Shown here piece by piece: positions 22,131-35,239 of a stretch of 64,000 nucleotides of DNA. Source of the stretch: Massospora cicadina. Its lineage: Eukaryota; Entomophthoromycota; Entomophthoromycetes; Entomophthorales; Entomophthoraceae. The notes beneath the pieces are model-generated. The model searched no databases. It saw only the letters and a program-made list of their open reading frames with translations, and had not been told where the DNA came from. The stretch's first letter is position 1. Each line of letters opens with the position of its first letter. The stretch lies in assembly GCA_022478985.1 (NCBI GenBank), contig JAKSZP010007914.1, forward strand, positions 236,213-300,212. Reading direction: 5' to 3'. Made by a program: the position numbers and the translations under genes.

Positions 22131-24010
22131 ATTGACTCTACGTTGACGGCATCTGGAGGCATAATGCCCTTTGCAATTGCAATCATAGCAAGTAATTTTT
22201 GCCTAATTGATTTAGTGCTATTGCGTTTGTGAGTGATCAGTTTTATCAGGCGGATCACTGCCAGTCTTCTTATTGTTTTCAAATGGTTTCCTGCAGGTGC
22301 TGCATGTCCTGATCTGTATATTATAACTTGAGGGCCATAGTTTTGTGATAATCTGTGTAGATAATTGAACAAACTTGGCCATCGTAAGGTTTTATATGAA
22401 GGCAGGCAATCTAATGTTTAAAATTTTAGTGAGGTTGTACTTCATGTTGCAATGCAAAAATTGCATCAAAATCAAATATGCCCTTCATACCTAAGAGAAC
22501 TTGAGCTTTGTCATAGAATTGGTCCACAAATTAGTAAATAATATAGTCTTTTTTAAAGCCAAAATTATAAATTTGGATTTTATAATTAAAATTTTCTCTG
22601 AATCTTCAAGTTCACAAATTATGGCCTCTTTGACTTTGGCATAGGTTGGGTCTCTATCAAAGTGTGGCATAGTTAGTTTGTTACTCCATTCTTCCAAGAA
22701 TTTGATAATAGTAGCTGCTTTGTTGCTATCACTAACCCCGTACATGACCATTTCAAATTGTTTAGTGAAAGAAACTATGCTCCCATTCTTATCAAAAGCA
22801 TAAAGGTTCAAAGGTTTGTAATTATCATTTTATTTCTCGTGGTGATCATGAAAACTCTTCTTGCCTGCTTGAACCAGGAGTCTCAGGGCGCTGAGGTGCT
22901 GCACCACAGTTAAAGGAAGTTAGCTGGCCAAATCAACCATATTGCTAAGCATATGTCGACATGTCACAGCATCAGTTTTAGTAGCTACTTCTGAGGTTTC
23001 ATCCTCATAGTATTCAGAAGTATATCCAGTCGAATCATTCATGGTACACTGGTATTGTCCAACATCCAAATTTTTAATTTGAAAATCTATTCATTTTCCC
23101 AGTTGATACGTTTTGATTTTTCAATCTTAATTTATTGATTTCCTCATTTAGGCTAGTTGTTTGTAATTGCAGGATGGAAATCAAGTAAATCCTTTTCCAT
23201 AATTAATTTTCTGCAATTGTTCACTTCCCCATGGAAAATTTTATTAGACTCGTTGATGGAGATAACATACTCATTGAGATTATTGATCTGGCAGCTTAAT
23301 CAAACAATGGAGCTTATATTTTCTATTCTCTGTCCATTGGCCATTGACTTTTGTGCGCCAGTAGTTGATTTTCTATATGTGACCAGCCTTTATTTGTGAA
23401 ATTTGGGCGCTCAGTTGCTTATACTAATCACAGAATTCATCACTATTGTTTAGTTGTGCCTCTTGGCCTTTACGGCTAAGTCTCATGAATTCTGAAGCAC
23501 TCATAAAGGTCTGTGTTACAATGTTGACCCAAGCTTCAGTGAATCCTCTCTCCTCCAAGAAAGCTTCAAAGGAAGGACGTAATCTGTCATTTAGCTCTTG
23601 CACTAATTCTGCTACTCAATCATTAGCCCAAGTGGCTAGTTTATAATTTGCTTTCAAGCTAGAGTGGACCTCAGCAAGATTAGCTTCCAATTACTCATTC
23701 AATATTTGAGCTGATTGGCTGAGATTTGCGTGAAAAATTGACCAACTCAGTGATGGCTGCGTGATGGCAGGCAATAGTCATTTGTGAATTTTCTTGTGGT
23801 AGAGTGCACAAATTTGATTAAGTATTGGGTGATATTATCATCCCAGTTAAATTTTTTCAGATTTGAGCTGCACTCAATTGGTGGTGAGCTGTATATCTCG
23901 CCCACAGCACATCTTGCTGTCAGTGATGATGGAAGGGATTTCTTTTGTTGTCTGCGAGCCCTTGTCCCATTTGATACCCACTTAACAGTTGATATTTTAG
24001 ACATGTAAGC
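22131..24010 (-). pseudogene. Element F gag remnant
   Basis: Minus-strand blocks are 22491-22811 (MNLYAFDKNGSIVSFTKQFE, VMYGVSDSNKAATIIKFLEEW), which looks like a Ty3 Gag core, and 22127-22372, where a cysteine/histidine-containing segment may be a zinc-knuckle relic. The block at 23747-24269 corresponds to the Gag N-terminus close to the primer site. Frames are disrupted. Confidence 0.6.
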
Positions 24011-24170
24011 TCATTGTTTGACATGAGATTGTCAGGATATGTGATAATGGGTACATCGTTTCAGTTGATCTGTGACTCAGTATACTCAATATTCCAATTA
24101 GGCCCAATAATTGTTCTGAATAATTGGTTGGGGTTGTTCCCCTGCTTGTTATGGTCACCATCTGCCATCC

Positions 24171-24185
24171 CAGCCATGAGCGCCA
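24171..24185 (-). other. Primer binding site of element F
   Basis: The minus strand reads TGGCGCTCATGGCTG one base inside the 5' LTR. The first nine bases match the TGGTGCTCA site of A and E apart from one C/T change. Confidence 0.6.
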
Positions 24186-24186
24186 C

Positions 24187-25025
24187 TGTTGAAGTTTTGG
24201 CCTACTTAGATGATCTGTTTCTTCTTCTGGGATTAAATCGGAGTTATAAACACCTATGTATGAGGACAATAGACCTGATGGTGATAGTTATTAAAATTAT
24301 AAAGTCCAAAGAGATAAGACTTTGAAGCTGCATTAACCTGTTGTTTACTTGTACAATGTCCTCCTGTCATGATCTTCCTGATCACAAGTAATTCTTTGAC
24401 TTAATGCACATGAAAAGTATTGAATACAAAAAGCTTGTATAAAAACTACTAAAAGATTTTTAAACTAAAGATCATTTTTTTATTTGTATAATATTAGAGA
24501 GAATTTATAGGGTTTGAATTTCCCACATCTTCAACCATGACACCCCAACTTGCACCACTATCTAATCTGCAGTTAGCGGTGCAAGTTTTCAGAGTATCTA
24601 TAATACATTAGGCGTCCTGATGTAACCCAGCTCATCTCCATGGTCATTGTCTCAATAGCACAATTACTTCAAGACAGCATTTCTTCTGACGCGTCTGACA
24701 ATAGCTAGATCATTACTCCTCTCACGCAACAGTACATACCAAGGAGGTTTATAGTACTAATTAGTAATTAATCTGATCATAGCTCAATCAAAATTAAAAC
24801 TATTTTGACATGGCCAACAAAACCCACAATCTTGGGTCATTAAGGTGAATATGGGTTAGTGGCGCTTCTAGGACGCAACTCCTAAGTTTTGTATGCACTT
24901 AAATACTCTCAGTCCTTAATTGCCAATATGTTCAACATAAGATATGAAAAATAGACGTAAGCTAATATCACTATTTCTTCTATCAAATCTACCCAACAAT
25001 TCATGTAATGTCAACCATTCAATCA
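24187..25025 (-). repeat. 5' LTR of element F
   Basis: It is a partner of 2104-2944. It starts TGTTGAAG, ends AATCA and is followed by the target duplication CAGAG. Confidence 0.85.
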
Positions 25026-26310
25026 CAGAGTATGCTCCAATAGCATTAGTGGACTGACTAAATTAGGATCAAAATGCTTGGATTATATTTATAGCCTTTC
25101 ATGTTCATTCCTTAGAATTAGTGGACTGAGATCCCAATGTTTTATAATCAGCCTCGTGGATTAAGTCAGAAACCATTATTATACTCTAATTAGTTGGGAG
25201 GATATAACGTTAACTGTGGATCCAATGTAAATATAGCCAAAACATTGAGTTTATGGATTGCTACTTATACTTTTACAGCTGAGGATCCAACCTGGGAATT
25301 AATAGCTAGAAGGCATTCAGTATATACTTGCAGTGAGGCTATCTGAGGTTTTTTTGTCTAGGAAAGACTTAAGATTTTCAACTTGTATGAAGTTTTTTAG
25401 CTAGCGCCTGACTCTTGCTTGTAAGCTGACTGTAGAAACTGTTTTGGTAATGCCCAGTGTAAGAATGAGAATTTTTAAAGTTTTTTATTGCATTGAATAG
25501 AAGGGTACATTGACTTTAGCTGGGGTGGCTAATACAAAGCAGCTGGAAGCACTAGGCATAGAACGGGTAATATAAGGCACTAGTGTTTCATCAGCAGGGG
25601 AAGCCTCTTGCTTAAAGCTGGCTGACTTTTTGATGCTTTGTTCCAGGAGAGTTGGTAGCAGCTGTCCACAGTGTGGTTGGTACACTTGCTAAATTTTCAG
25701 TACAGGCCTGGGATAAAAGACCTAAGAGCGTACACTTGAACTTGGGTTCAAGGCTTGAGGGTAGGATGAGGAGGCCCAGAAGTCTTAAACATATTATAGG
25801 GAATTTCCATAAGTGCTTCCTTAATATGCAGGAGTGACCTAAGGTTGGGCTTCACCGCCTTGAAGTATATCTGGATGATAGACATAGCTTTGAATGCTAA
25901 TAAGGCAGAAGTAAAGGTATCACCTAAGGTGAATCAATTTCCCACACTAAGCTTTAGGCATTGAGATGAAACCTTTGGGCAAAAGCATTGATGGATTCGC
26001 CCCCATTATGGATAATCCCCTATGAACCTCTGCTTTTAATTTTCTAGAGTTAGATCACTCCTGAATCTCTGGAGTAGAGAAGCCTTTGCATTATCACAGA
26101 TGCGACTTTTCATTAGATGGGGTACCATGCATCTTATGCAACTCAGCTGAGGCAGTTGGTTGAATGTCCAAGCCATTGGTATTTGGTAGCCTTCTATATG
26201 GCTCTCATAGCAGCACAATAAGGAAAAAAACTTTTTTCCACCTGCACATATTTGTAATTGAAAGAGGGCTTGAATTAGTTTCCTGGGGGGTTGGTGAGTT
26301 GACGGCATGT
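25026..26310 (-). pseudogene. Probable gag remnant of element J
   Basis: Degenerate minus-strand sequence lies beyond the insertion point of F. The block at 26036-26308 has a Gag-like ending (LLQRFRSDLTLE), and 25485-25685 is a short open block. It lies upstream, in minus-strand order, of the pol remnant at 1-2103, as gag of the same element should once F is removed. Confidence 0.45.
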
Positions 26311-26904
26311 AAGGACACTGGAGGTATACACTAAGCTAAGGAGGAAGCATTATCTCAGGAATACTCGTGGATGAAGGGCATCAACTTGGCTGCGTGAATA
26401 TTTCATGTTGTCAATAACCAAGTGATTTATTTGTGGGTGGCACAAAGGTTTGTTTTAATGTCAAAGAGCTGGGCAACAGTTTTACATCATTTTAAATTTA
26501 CAATGTGTCCCAAAGCTCAAGCGATGTTGTTTGGGGACAAGAAATTGCTGAACCAACCCTTTTAATGAGGAGTATAGAACAGCCAAGGTTTTGAGTTGCC
26601 CATGGAGGACGCCTAGGGAGACTTCACATTATAGAAGCACCCCATCCCCAGTGAGTTTTCCTCCTTAAGCTTCAAGTCCTAGTTGTGTATTGAATGAATG
26701 TATCTGCTGTACTAATGAGATGAATATGTCCTCTGAAATCTGAATTATTATTAAGCCCATGAGGCCCAGAATGTAAGTCCTATGGAGCACCCCCTGGCCT
26801 CATCCATGAGTAATCTACATTACGCACAAAAAAAGGGTAAAGAAGGTGAACGTCCCACTTATGTCCCAGGGCAAGTTAGCTCATGTGGTGGATGAGATGT
26901 GGGT
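26311..26904. other. No recognisable gene
   Basis: Degenerate sequence between the Gag-like block and the inverted repeat. I see no conserved domain or LTR end here. Confidence 0.4.
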
Positions 26905-28066
26905 GACGTCGTGCCCCCTTAAGGTTGCTTCCTTTCCTCCCTACCTCACCACCCAAGAGTTGGTGCAGCGAATTAGGTGGTGTTTGGAGGTGATGGCAGT
27001 AATAATCCACTGCCAGAAGAAAATTGTTGGTCATCTCTTTCTAAAATCTCAGGTATTAATGAGGAAGCCATTAATATTAAAATTGAGACCTAGAATAATC
27101 AAGTCATCTGTGTTACGCTTGATTTTTAAACCCCATCAATGCGTTTCTCTTTTGCCAAAAAAGGAAATCCTGACCCCATGAGTTTGGAGATAATAAACCT
27201 TTTAACACTTGATGGGATCTTCCATATGTGGCCTCGGCCATGGGCGCAACCAGTTGCCCGCCAGATGAAGTGTCACTGATTTTAAGTGGAATCGCGCCAG
27301 TAGGGGAAATTTGGTGACAAAATTTGAGCAAAAGTCAGCTGGCCAGGATGCTTGATCCAGCATTGTAAAGATTTTAATATGTCAATCACCATAATTGAAT
27401 GGGATTGTGTTACCTTGGTCAATGCAATATTTTTTTGTGTGTAAATTTGTTTATTGAAACGAATAGTAAAATTGACTGACAACCATACCTTTGTGGGAAC
27501 AGTTGTCTTATGTGCTGAGGCATGGAGAATAATAAATTCGCATTGACCAAGGGTAACACAACCTTTGATTCTGGCAGTTTGACATATTAAAATTCTTCAT
27601 GATGCCAGATCAATATCATCCTGGCCAGCCGACTTTCAGTCAAAATTTTCCACCAAATTTTTTTCTCCTAGTACAATTCCGCTTGGCAGATCATTGACTC
27701 TTCATCTGGTGGATGACTGGGTGCACTCATGACCAAGCTGCATATGGGAGATCCCATTAATTGTTAAAAGGATTAAATACCCAAACATGTTGGGGTTGGG
27801 ATTACCTTTTCTGGTGGAAGGGAAATACAGTGATGGGGTTTTGAACCCAAGCATACCACGGATGACTCAATTATGCTGAACATTAATTATAACTATTAAT
27901 GGCCCCCTCATTGAGACCTAAGATTGTTAAGGGAGAGATGACCACCACTTTCCCGCTGGCGGTGGCTTCTTAATGCTGCCACCTCCAAACACACCCCAAA
28001 TTTTCTGCACCAACTCTTTGATGGTAAGGTAGGAAGTAAAGGGGTAACCTTGAGGGTCACGCCATC
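26905..28066. repeat. Large imperfect inverted repeat
   Basis: Bases 26905-27435 and the reverse complement of about 27525-28066 align along their whole length, at roughly three quarters identity by eye, around a spacer of about 90 bases. Both arms encode the same peptide line in opposite directions (CLEVMAVIIH on the plus strand near 26980; CLEVAALRSH on the minus strand near 27990). The right arm starts directly at the end of the LTR at 28069. The left arm has no LTR. Confidence 0.7.
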
Positions 28067-28068
28067 AC

Positions 28069-28775
28069 TGTCATGAGTGTGTCTATAACGCTCATGTTCC
28101 TGAAAAGGTGGTGAGGAAGGCCTTACCCCACGACCCAGCAACAGCCCACTAGAAATAGAGGAAACAGTTCAATGCAAGGTAGGAAGGTGCCCAAAGGCTA
28201 CAGGGTGAGGGTTGAACAAACGCCATTATCAGTGTCCTTTTGGAGATAAGCAAAGAGGGTAATACATTTACACATATTAAATAAAACAGACGGGGTTTAT
28301 TATAAGCAAGTCAACCAATGAAAAAGGTTGGTCTCAGAAAATTATTATTAAACACTTGGGGGAATCGTCCATTGGGTGAGGCACTGTGCTCAAACAAACC
28401 AATAAATTTAACTTTTCCATCAGCTGTCATACTGTAGCTCAAGCTAACTCAAACTTGAGTGATTGACTGAAGCTGAATCTTCCCAGATTAAATAATATTG
28501 TAAATTGAAATGGACTTAAAGCCCCATTTTCTAATTAACTGCAGAGCTCTGTCAAATTCTCAATAGAGCTAGTGCATTTTAAAGCCACATATATAACGCT
28601 CATCCAACCATTACGCGCACCCCCAGAGCCAACTTGGCCATATCTTACCTTTACCCAGCGTTGGCCTAGATGTGCTTCAGGTCATTCAGGCCTGAAAACT
28701 TTGTCCTATTAGCCTCCTCGTGGCCAGTCTTATTTCAGCAATATGTACCCTCAATGTTTTCATTTAGCCATGACA
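28069..28775 (-). repeat. LTR of the B/C/D family (element H)
   Basis: Minus-strand orientation, from TGTCATGG (28775) to CACTCATGACA (28069). U3 carries the family block (IRKWGFKSISIYN-like, near 28540) and U5 ends in the hairpin CATGAGCG-loop-ACTCATG. Flanks (ATCAC and GTCCC) do not match, so it is not a clean solo LTR. It is probably the 5' LTR of a truncated element whose leader is the right arm of the inverted repeat. Confidence 0.65.
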
Positions 28776-30785
28776 GTCCCCCACCACTCATCCAGAACAT
28801 GATCTTAATCGCCCTGGGACATGGGTGGAATTTCCACCTTATTCACCCCTTTATTGCGCAGAACGGAAATTCTTCATGGAGAGGCGCATGGGGTGTTCCC
28901 CAGGACTTACACAGGGGGCCAGGGGGCCAAAATTAATTTGGCATTCCACAATGACCAGGTGCTCAAGGAGATCCAGGTCTGTGGGGCCCGGGTGAACTAG
29001 GGCTTCCAGGAGGCCTGGCCTCATTCAGTATCTTTGGAGGACCTAAAAACGATAATTTTCATGGGTATCTCAACTATCATAAACCAACACCTTGATGTAA
29101 CAGAGGTAATCTTCCATGAAGGCTCTCAATGTATCAATCTGGGTTTGCACTATGGCGATAATCACTTCAATGTGGTTTTGAAGGACAATTTACTGATTGC
29201 CAAAATGTTTGGATAGTATGAAACTGACAAATAGTATCACTCCTTCATCAAGGAGGGTATACAACACTTGCATATTAACATTGGGTTGCCGATTCTTCAG
29301 AATGGCCCTCCAGCTCTTACCACTAAAGAGGGAAGCAGAGCGGTAAAGCTGGAGGAGCTAAGTGTTGGGTTTCCAATGGCTGAAGGTGCTGGAGTGATTT
29401 CTGGCGTTGGAATCCAGCTATTTACAACATATGATACAAGGTGGGATGGACAAATTGTTGCAGGTAGAGCTCAAGATGACTTACTACACCCCTTTCACTA
29501 TAAGAATTTACCTAGAACATACATCTATTATTGAGGTTAGTACATCAAGATCTTGTCTTTGATTCACTCTTATAACTAGGAAAAAGGCCCCGTTATGAGG
29601 AGCTGGAGGGAATCTGAGAAGTCTGATACTTGTAATTGGTTATATCCCATGGAAGGGGTGGGGAGGTCTAAGCCCATAGATATGAGTAATAAGAGATTAT
29701 GTGATGCAACTGGTTCTCCTACAGGCATGTTAAATGCCCACTCAATGAGGTGGTTGGTTTCACTGTAGGAGGAATTAACTGATACTTAATAACTGTTGTT
29801 CATACAGTGTCAAGTTTGGCTGTAACTCAGGGAGACCTGACAGGGAGCACCAGAAATTTTTTAGGATATGGGGATTAAACCCTAGTGTACTGGAAAAGGT
29901 TTGGCAACCAAAGACCCTGGATAAGGGTATTAATTTTAAATAAAATTAACTGGCAATTGATATAAAAGCTCCTTAATTGGCAAATACACTTTGAATTTGC
30001 TACATATGGCGGCAACCAAATATGGTGTGAAAATAACAGCGGTTTAGTTCATTTCCATAAAACAAAGTTTAGGGAAAATCAGGTACTAAAACTTTAAGGA
30101 AATTTTACAACTGCTTTCAGACAAGATTTATACTGATTTGCTATTTAGGTTTCTGTAGCATTTTATGATCTTTTCATTGAGTAACATTTGATCATCTAGA
30201 TCAGGTTAAAATTAAATAATGGATGCTATTAAATTGTCTGATTAGCTGAATTCCCAACACTTAGGATAAATATCATACTAAATTCAAGTCAAGTGCCAGG
30301 TTTTGAACCCTTGCATATCTGGATAGTATCAAGAGGTCTTATCATAATATAATTTTCTCTTAGCCAATGAGGTTTAATGGGAAAGTTCTCATTGGGACTA
30401 CTGCCCTCTTTTTATGTTACTTTTAGATTTGGTTAATCCTTTATTCATTAGGCACTTTACTATAAACGAATTTTAATATACCAAATCTCCAAATATCTAT
30501 TAGCATGATACCTTTTTATAATCATAATAGCAAACTGATCTATGGAGTTAATGATTTTTCAGAACGCTGGATTGGAGTTTTCTGAGGTTTACACTCCTTT
30601 CTCTTTTTTAGCACTAGTGGTGCACAACCCAAAAAGGGTTTGCCATGCATCAATATTTACAATTTAGCCAAAATAAAGGGATTATCATATATTGAAAATT
30701 CCCAATATGACATCTCAGCTAACATCCTAGGAAGCCATATCATAAGATGAGGAAGATTCAGGGAAACTTTTGTCCAGTGCCTGCT
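28776..30785. other. Old repeat, no recognisable gene
   Basis: There are several short open frames on the plus strand (28670-28936, 29034-29216, 29268-29534) with no family I recognise. A SINE-tail-like string (TTTTTTAGCACTAGTGG) lies at 30604-30620. The sequence is probably eroded transposon. Confidence 0.35.
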
Positions 30786-33016
30786 CTAACTGGCGGACCA
30801 TGGTGGACAACATTGGGGTAGGAGCATCAGCAAAATGTGACATAAGGAGGTATAATTGTGGGTTTTCTTTGCTAATAAGGTTGGAAGTGTCCATTGCCTC
30901 AACTTATTGAGCAAGTTGATGCTCAGTGAAAGTGATGAGAGCAGGCAAAAAAGTGAATGACTTGATGCGCTGGTGGGTTTGAGGATAATTGGAGTTAAAA
31001 AGAGAAGTTTTTGCCATGTCAATGCAAGTGCAGATCGACCAAAAGCAAGCTCCTCAATTTTATATTTCGCATTTCATCAAAATCATGGGGGAAAGTTGGA
31101 ATAGTAATACCCTTCATGAGGGGTTCCATCACCTAATGAAAATGCTTGTAGAGTATGGTGTTGTCAGGAGCAGCTGCGGCCTCCAAAGCCATCTTATTAA
31201 AAATTTTGCAGTTAGGTTAACTGGTTTTGGAGCAAAAAAATAGTGCAAATCAGGAGGATCAAGGTCATGGCTTAATGACATAACTGAGGGGACCAACTGT
31301 AAAGGCAAGGCTGGACGCCAGGAGGCCAAAAAGGTCAAGTTGCAAGACCTCCTGACTAATTCATACCTTGGATCAACGTTGGGTGCAGGCAAGATATGCC
31401 CAGGTTGGTCCTGAGGATGTGCATGATGCTTGGCCCTGCGTTACAGCAAGGCATTAAAACGCACCAGCTATATTACTAATGATGACAGTTCGATTCTTTT
31501 GCCATGAGAATGGGGTTTTGAAACCCATTTGATTTTCAATATTATCAATTTGGGACAGTTTTTTCTGCAACTAATAACTTGAGTTCAATCAATCTTGAGC
31601 TATAGTACCCTGGCTGATGGTAGGGTGTGCCTATTGGTTTTTTAGACTTAGCACCACTTCTTCTAATTGGCAACTCACCTCCCATTGTTTTAGTATGTTT
31701 AAACGAGACAAACTTTCCTTGTTAGTCAACTTTCCTACATAAAATTCCCCATTAGTTTTGTTTTTTATGGTCCCTTGGGCGAAACTGAGCGTGGACCTTC
31801 TTGAGGAGGTCTCTAATAACATTAGCTAACTTTATTTTGACAAAATTAATGACGTTATCTAAGTAACCTCCAGGATGCCCTGGTTTTCTCCAGATCAAGG
31901 CACCTAAGCACCCTGACATTAATCTCCACTTGGTTATAAATTCCTTTGGGGTCCAACCAAGTTTTGTTGTTTATGTGTTATCTCCTATTATATTCTGTAT
32001 TGTACTTCCTTGCCCTAAATCCCTTTTGCTCTGGCACCCTACACGGTACCCTGTTTCCAATCTTCCAAATGACTTGTTCCCTGGTGATATGACTGTGCAT
32101 CCTGCATCACCTCTCTGGGAATGAAAAAGTTACAGACACTATTTTGACAATCAATAAAAAATCATTCAAAGCAAAAATCTGGCTTGACGTTGAATGGCCA
32201 TTTTCTATCATTGCATCAATCAAGACACTATAATGGATTTAGCTTGATCAACGCTGGGCCAGTCACAGGAATTGGAGTGGTAGCAGGAGCTGATTGGTTG
32301 CGTACTGTTGACCATGGTTGCTCAGCTGAAACTGATTCAGCTATCAACTCAGTGATTCTGTAATTTGGACAAATTTGTAAAAAAATTAAAATTTGATTGG
32401 GTGTCACTTTGGAAGCAGCACCAGAATTCCTTGAGGTTGGGGTGGGAGGATTGAGCACCATTTAAAAAATTGGGGCAAGGTGGCAGCTGTGGCAATGCTG
32501 GAAGGGAGCAGCGGAAGTGGCAGAGGCAGAGCCTGTGGGGCACTTGCACTTCAAATAGTCAATCTTAAAACACAAGGGGCATATTGCGCAGCCATTCTTG
32601 ACATGTACCCAGAATAGGTGCTCAGGGGCTGATCTGATTGCCTAGTGAGGGAGAATTGTGAGCTGGGTATCACAATGAAATGTGCAGATTATTACAAAGG
32701 TACAAGGCCCTGCCAAACAATATGCCTCATTTGGAACCAAAAGCAGCAACATGGGATCTGCGTCATAAACAGCCAAACCCTCAAGGAGTTTGTGGCAGAG
32801 CCGCTTGGAAGGAAGGTAGGAGGGCAACCCAGCAATCTGGATCACCAAAGTGGCCTCATCTGGGAGCCGCATGCAAATGATGGGAAGTGATAACTTTTTA
32901 GAAACTAAATTCAGCTTTGCTGCTGCCACTGCATCAGCTTCAGAATAAAAGCTGAGGTCAAAGTACCAAATAAAAGGGTGGAAATCAATATGATTGGTGG
33001 GTTTATAAACTGCCAT
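30786..33016 (-). pseudogene. Unidentified minus-strand gene remnant, gag-like
   Basis: Open blocks at 32642-33016 (124 codons), 32349-32549, 32228-32461, 31129-31262 and 30786-31022 run on the minus strand and are split by the solo LTR at 31263-32149. Near 32550-32620 the minus strand encodes a cysteine cluster (CAICPLCF...CKC) followed by an alanine/proline-rich tail, which could be a zinc knuckle of a Gag-like protein. I cannot assign a family. Confidence 0.35.
31263..32149 (+). mobile_element. Solo LTR of the B/C/D family with perfect target duplication
   Basis: An 887-base LTR in plus orientation, flanked by ATCAA on both sides (31258-31262 and 32150-32154). U3 carries the family segment encoding EWGFETH (about 31506-31530) and the end carries GTTACAGACACTATTTTGACA-type sequence with a partly kept hairpin. 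Absence of internal sequence between exact duplications shows LTR-LTR recombination. Confidence 0.9.
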
Positions 33017-34498
33017 AGCCAGCTTTATGATGGCTGCACTTGCGTATGGGAAAAGATTCTCATATTCAACCCAGAGGGCAAACTTCAGATTGCTCTAAGC
33101 AGCCCCAAAGGGCTCCAGAGCACCACCTGGGAGCTCACAAGATGGTGGGCCAAATCCCGAGGCAGGATATAAGATCCAGTAGCATTTGGAGGGCTAGCGA
33201 GGCCATTCAGATGCACTTAAGTGGCTGCCAAAAATTCCAGAAGGTGGTGCACCACCACCCCATGCCAGGGCAGCAGGCATTGATTTCATTGATATTGGCA
33301 AGCTTTTGCTCAATTGAGCGGTGGTTTCTTGTATTTTATATAAGAAAATCCAAATTTGGCTTTGATTTAGTTATTGAAGTGAAAGAAAGTATTTTACATT
33401 ACTTTCTCTTCCTCCAATCCACCTAATTTTGGTGTGCAATATTTATTCTTGGTTGGTCTAATTTAAATTAACTTTTACATAAACGGACTATTTACAAGGT
33501 ATAACTCTGATATTGAAAAAAGTTCTTGGATCAACCATCTAGATAAATTAGTTTGTATACGATTCACAATAGTAAGGCATATTACCACTTGCTTAAATTT
33601 AACTCATTATTTTATCTGTCCTAGAATCTTGCATCCTTTATTTAACACACTTCCTGACATACCCAATGGATGAAATTTTGCACAATTGCTAAGGTCAGAT
33701 GATAATAAAATATACCACCATGGCTTTTAATTTGTATAGTAAAATAAAAAATATGTAAGAAGTGAAATTTTTTATGGTTCAAATGACAATCAATATATTG
33801 TTGCAGCTGAGCAGTTTGCTATTTAATTGATTTGATAGTTTGAATTGTTTTTCCAAGTGGTTGGTGGGCATTTGGCTTATTTCTAAGTTAAACATTTTAG
33901 TAAGTAGTTGAGTTTTGCTGATTTGATAGTTTATTAAGGTGTGTCACCTTTAAAAATTACATGGTTTAAAGGGGTAAGCTGGTGAATTCTCAGTAAAGAA
34001 AGGCCAAAAGGCCAAGATTAGCCCTTTTCTCTATACATTATATACTAGATAATTCTGATACTGACGACTGCTCTATAGCTCACCAATCTAGAAGAATATA
34101 ATTTGTATGTTTGGTCACATTATAGAGGCACCTTTATTTTGTTTGAGTGGGGTCCAACTCTAGTAGGAAGGATACCATGGGCTTTAAAAAGATAAAATAG
34201 TATAGACAAGGCTGTTAATATTGTTTAGAATTCTTTAAAAAGGGGTTTCTATGACTAATTAACGTTAGGTAACATGATCTTAGCGACCTACAAGTTTTCT
34301 ATAGCATTAGGTGTGATGGGGCAATAAATAAAAAGCTAGTCTATATAGAGAAGAAGAGGAAGTTAAATGAACTATATAAATAACAAGTAATATCAATCAT
34401 ACTAAACTTTATCTTTTTAGTACCAGGCATTAACCCAAAAATGATTAATAGGGAAAAGTAATGTAAGAATAGGTTTTAAGAAGCAAATGCATTTTATA
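33017..34498. other. AT-rich interval, no recognisable gene
   Basis: Open frames at 32978-33426 on the plus strand have no family match. From 33427 to 34498 the sequence is AT-rich with many stops in all frames. It ends at the 3' LTR of element E. Confidence 0.4.
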
Positions 34499-34966
34499 TG
34501 GTAGTTTTTTGGTGATACAGGTTAAATCCGCTGAGTTGGTTTGTACAGGGTATTAGCCACTGAGCAACAGAACAGTTGATGTGCAAATTGCCGATCCCCA
34601 TTAAAATTAATATTATAAATTGTGGAGTAGTTTCCCCAATTGACTTTTTTGTTGTAATAATAACGCAGAACTTATCTGCAGACTACTAAAAAAACCTCCT
34701 ACTCTCATCCTTTTACTCAACTTTTATCTCAGTATTCTAAGTCAAATCCACCATCTGCCTAGTAATCTCCTATTAGTTAAATTTCAGGAGTTTTTGTCTA
34801 TCTCAAGGTTTCAGTGAAATTCCTTTGATTCACCAAACTAATGAGGCATTTAATGATTCGCTTCACATTGATATCTTTTCTGCTCAATATTGAGGTTTGC
34901 CTCAACTCTAATTTACAATCTTCCATAATGTATAGCTTATCATCCAGTCATATAATTATATCAACA
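34499..34966 (-). repeat. 3' LTR of element E
   Basis: It starts TGGTAGTTTTTTGG and ends ATCAACA. It is similar along its length to 55190-55656. Confidence 0.8.
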
Positions 34967-35239
34967 TTACCCCCCTTTTGACTGGGAAATATGCTCCTAT
35001 TGCTTGCATGCTTGAAGGAATTTCACATGAACTTTATTTGATAATATGACCACCCTCAGGTTCCTTAATGGTGTAAGCATCAATCCACTTATATCAATTA
35101 TTTCAAATGTCCAATCCAAATGTTAGCTTACTTGTTCTTCCGCCCAAATACATGTTCATCATGGAATAAGACTTTATCTCCTACAGCAAACTGCAAAGTC
35201 TGCTACGCTTAATCTTGTCAGCCGCTTGATCATAAATCT

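Larger units (their letters stand above)
2104..25025 (-). mobile_element. LTR retrotransposon F (Ty3/gypsy, tRNA-primed type), nested
   Basis: The two LTRs (2104-2944 and 24187-25025) are similar along their whole length and lie in the same orientation. The outer flanks carry a perfect 5-bp target duplication CAGAG (2099-2103 and 25026-25030). Gag, protease, RT and integrase remnants run on the minus strand from 24010 down to 18060, and the integrase tail resumes near 5390. The element is interrupted by element A (5397-18058), by an LTR-bearing fragment at 3315-5130 and by SINE copies. All coding parts are broken. Confidence 0.85.

Noticed and set aside
28069..28775. First taken as the 5' LTR of element J
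   Set aside because: It belongs to the B/C/D family by its U3 block and U5 hairpin, while the J RT resembles the A/E/F lineage.
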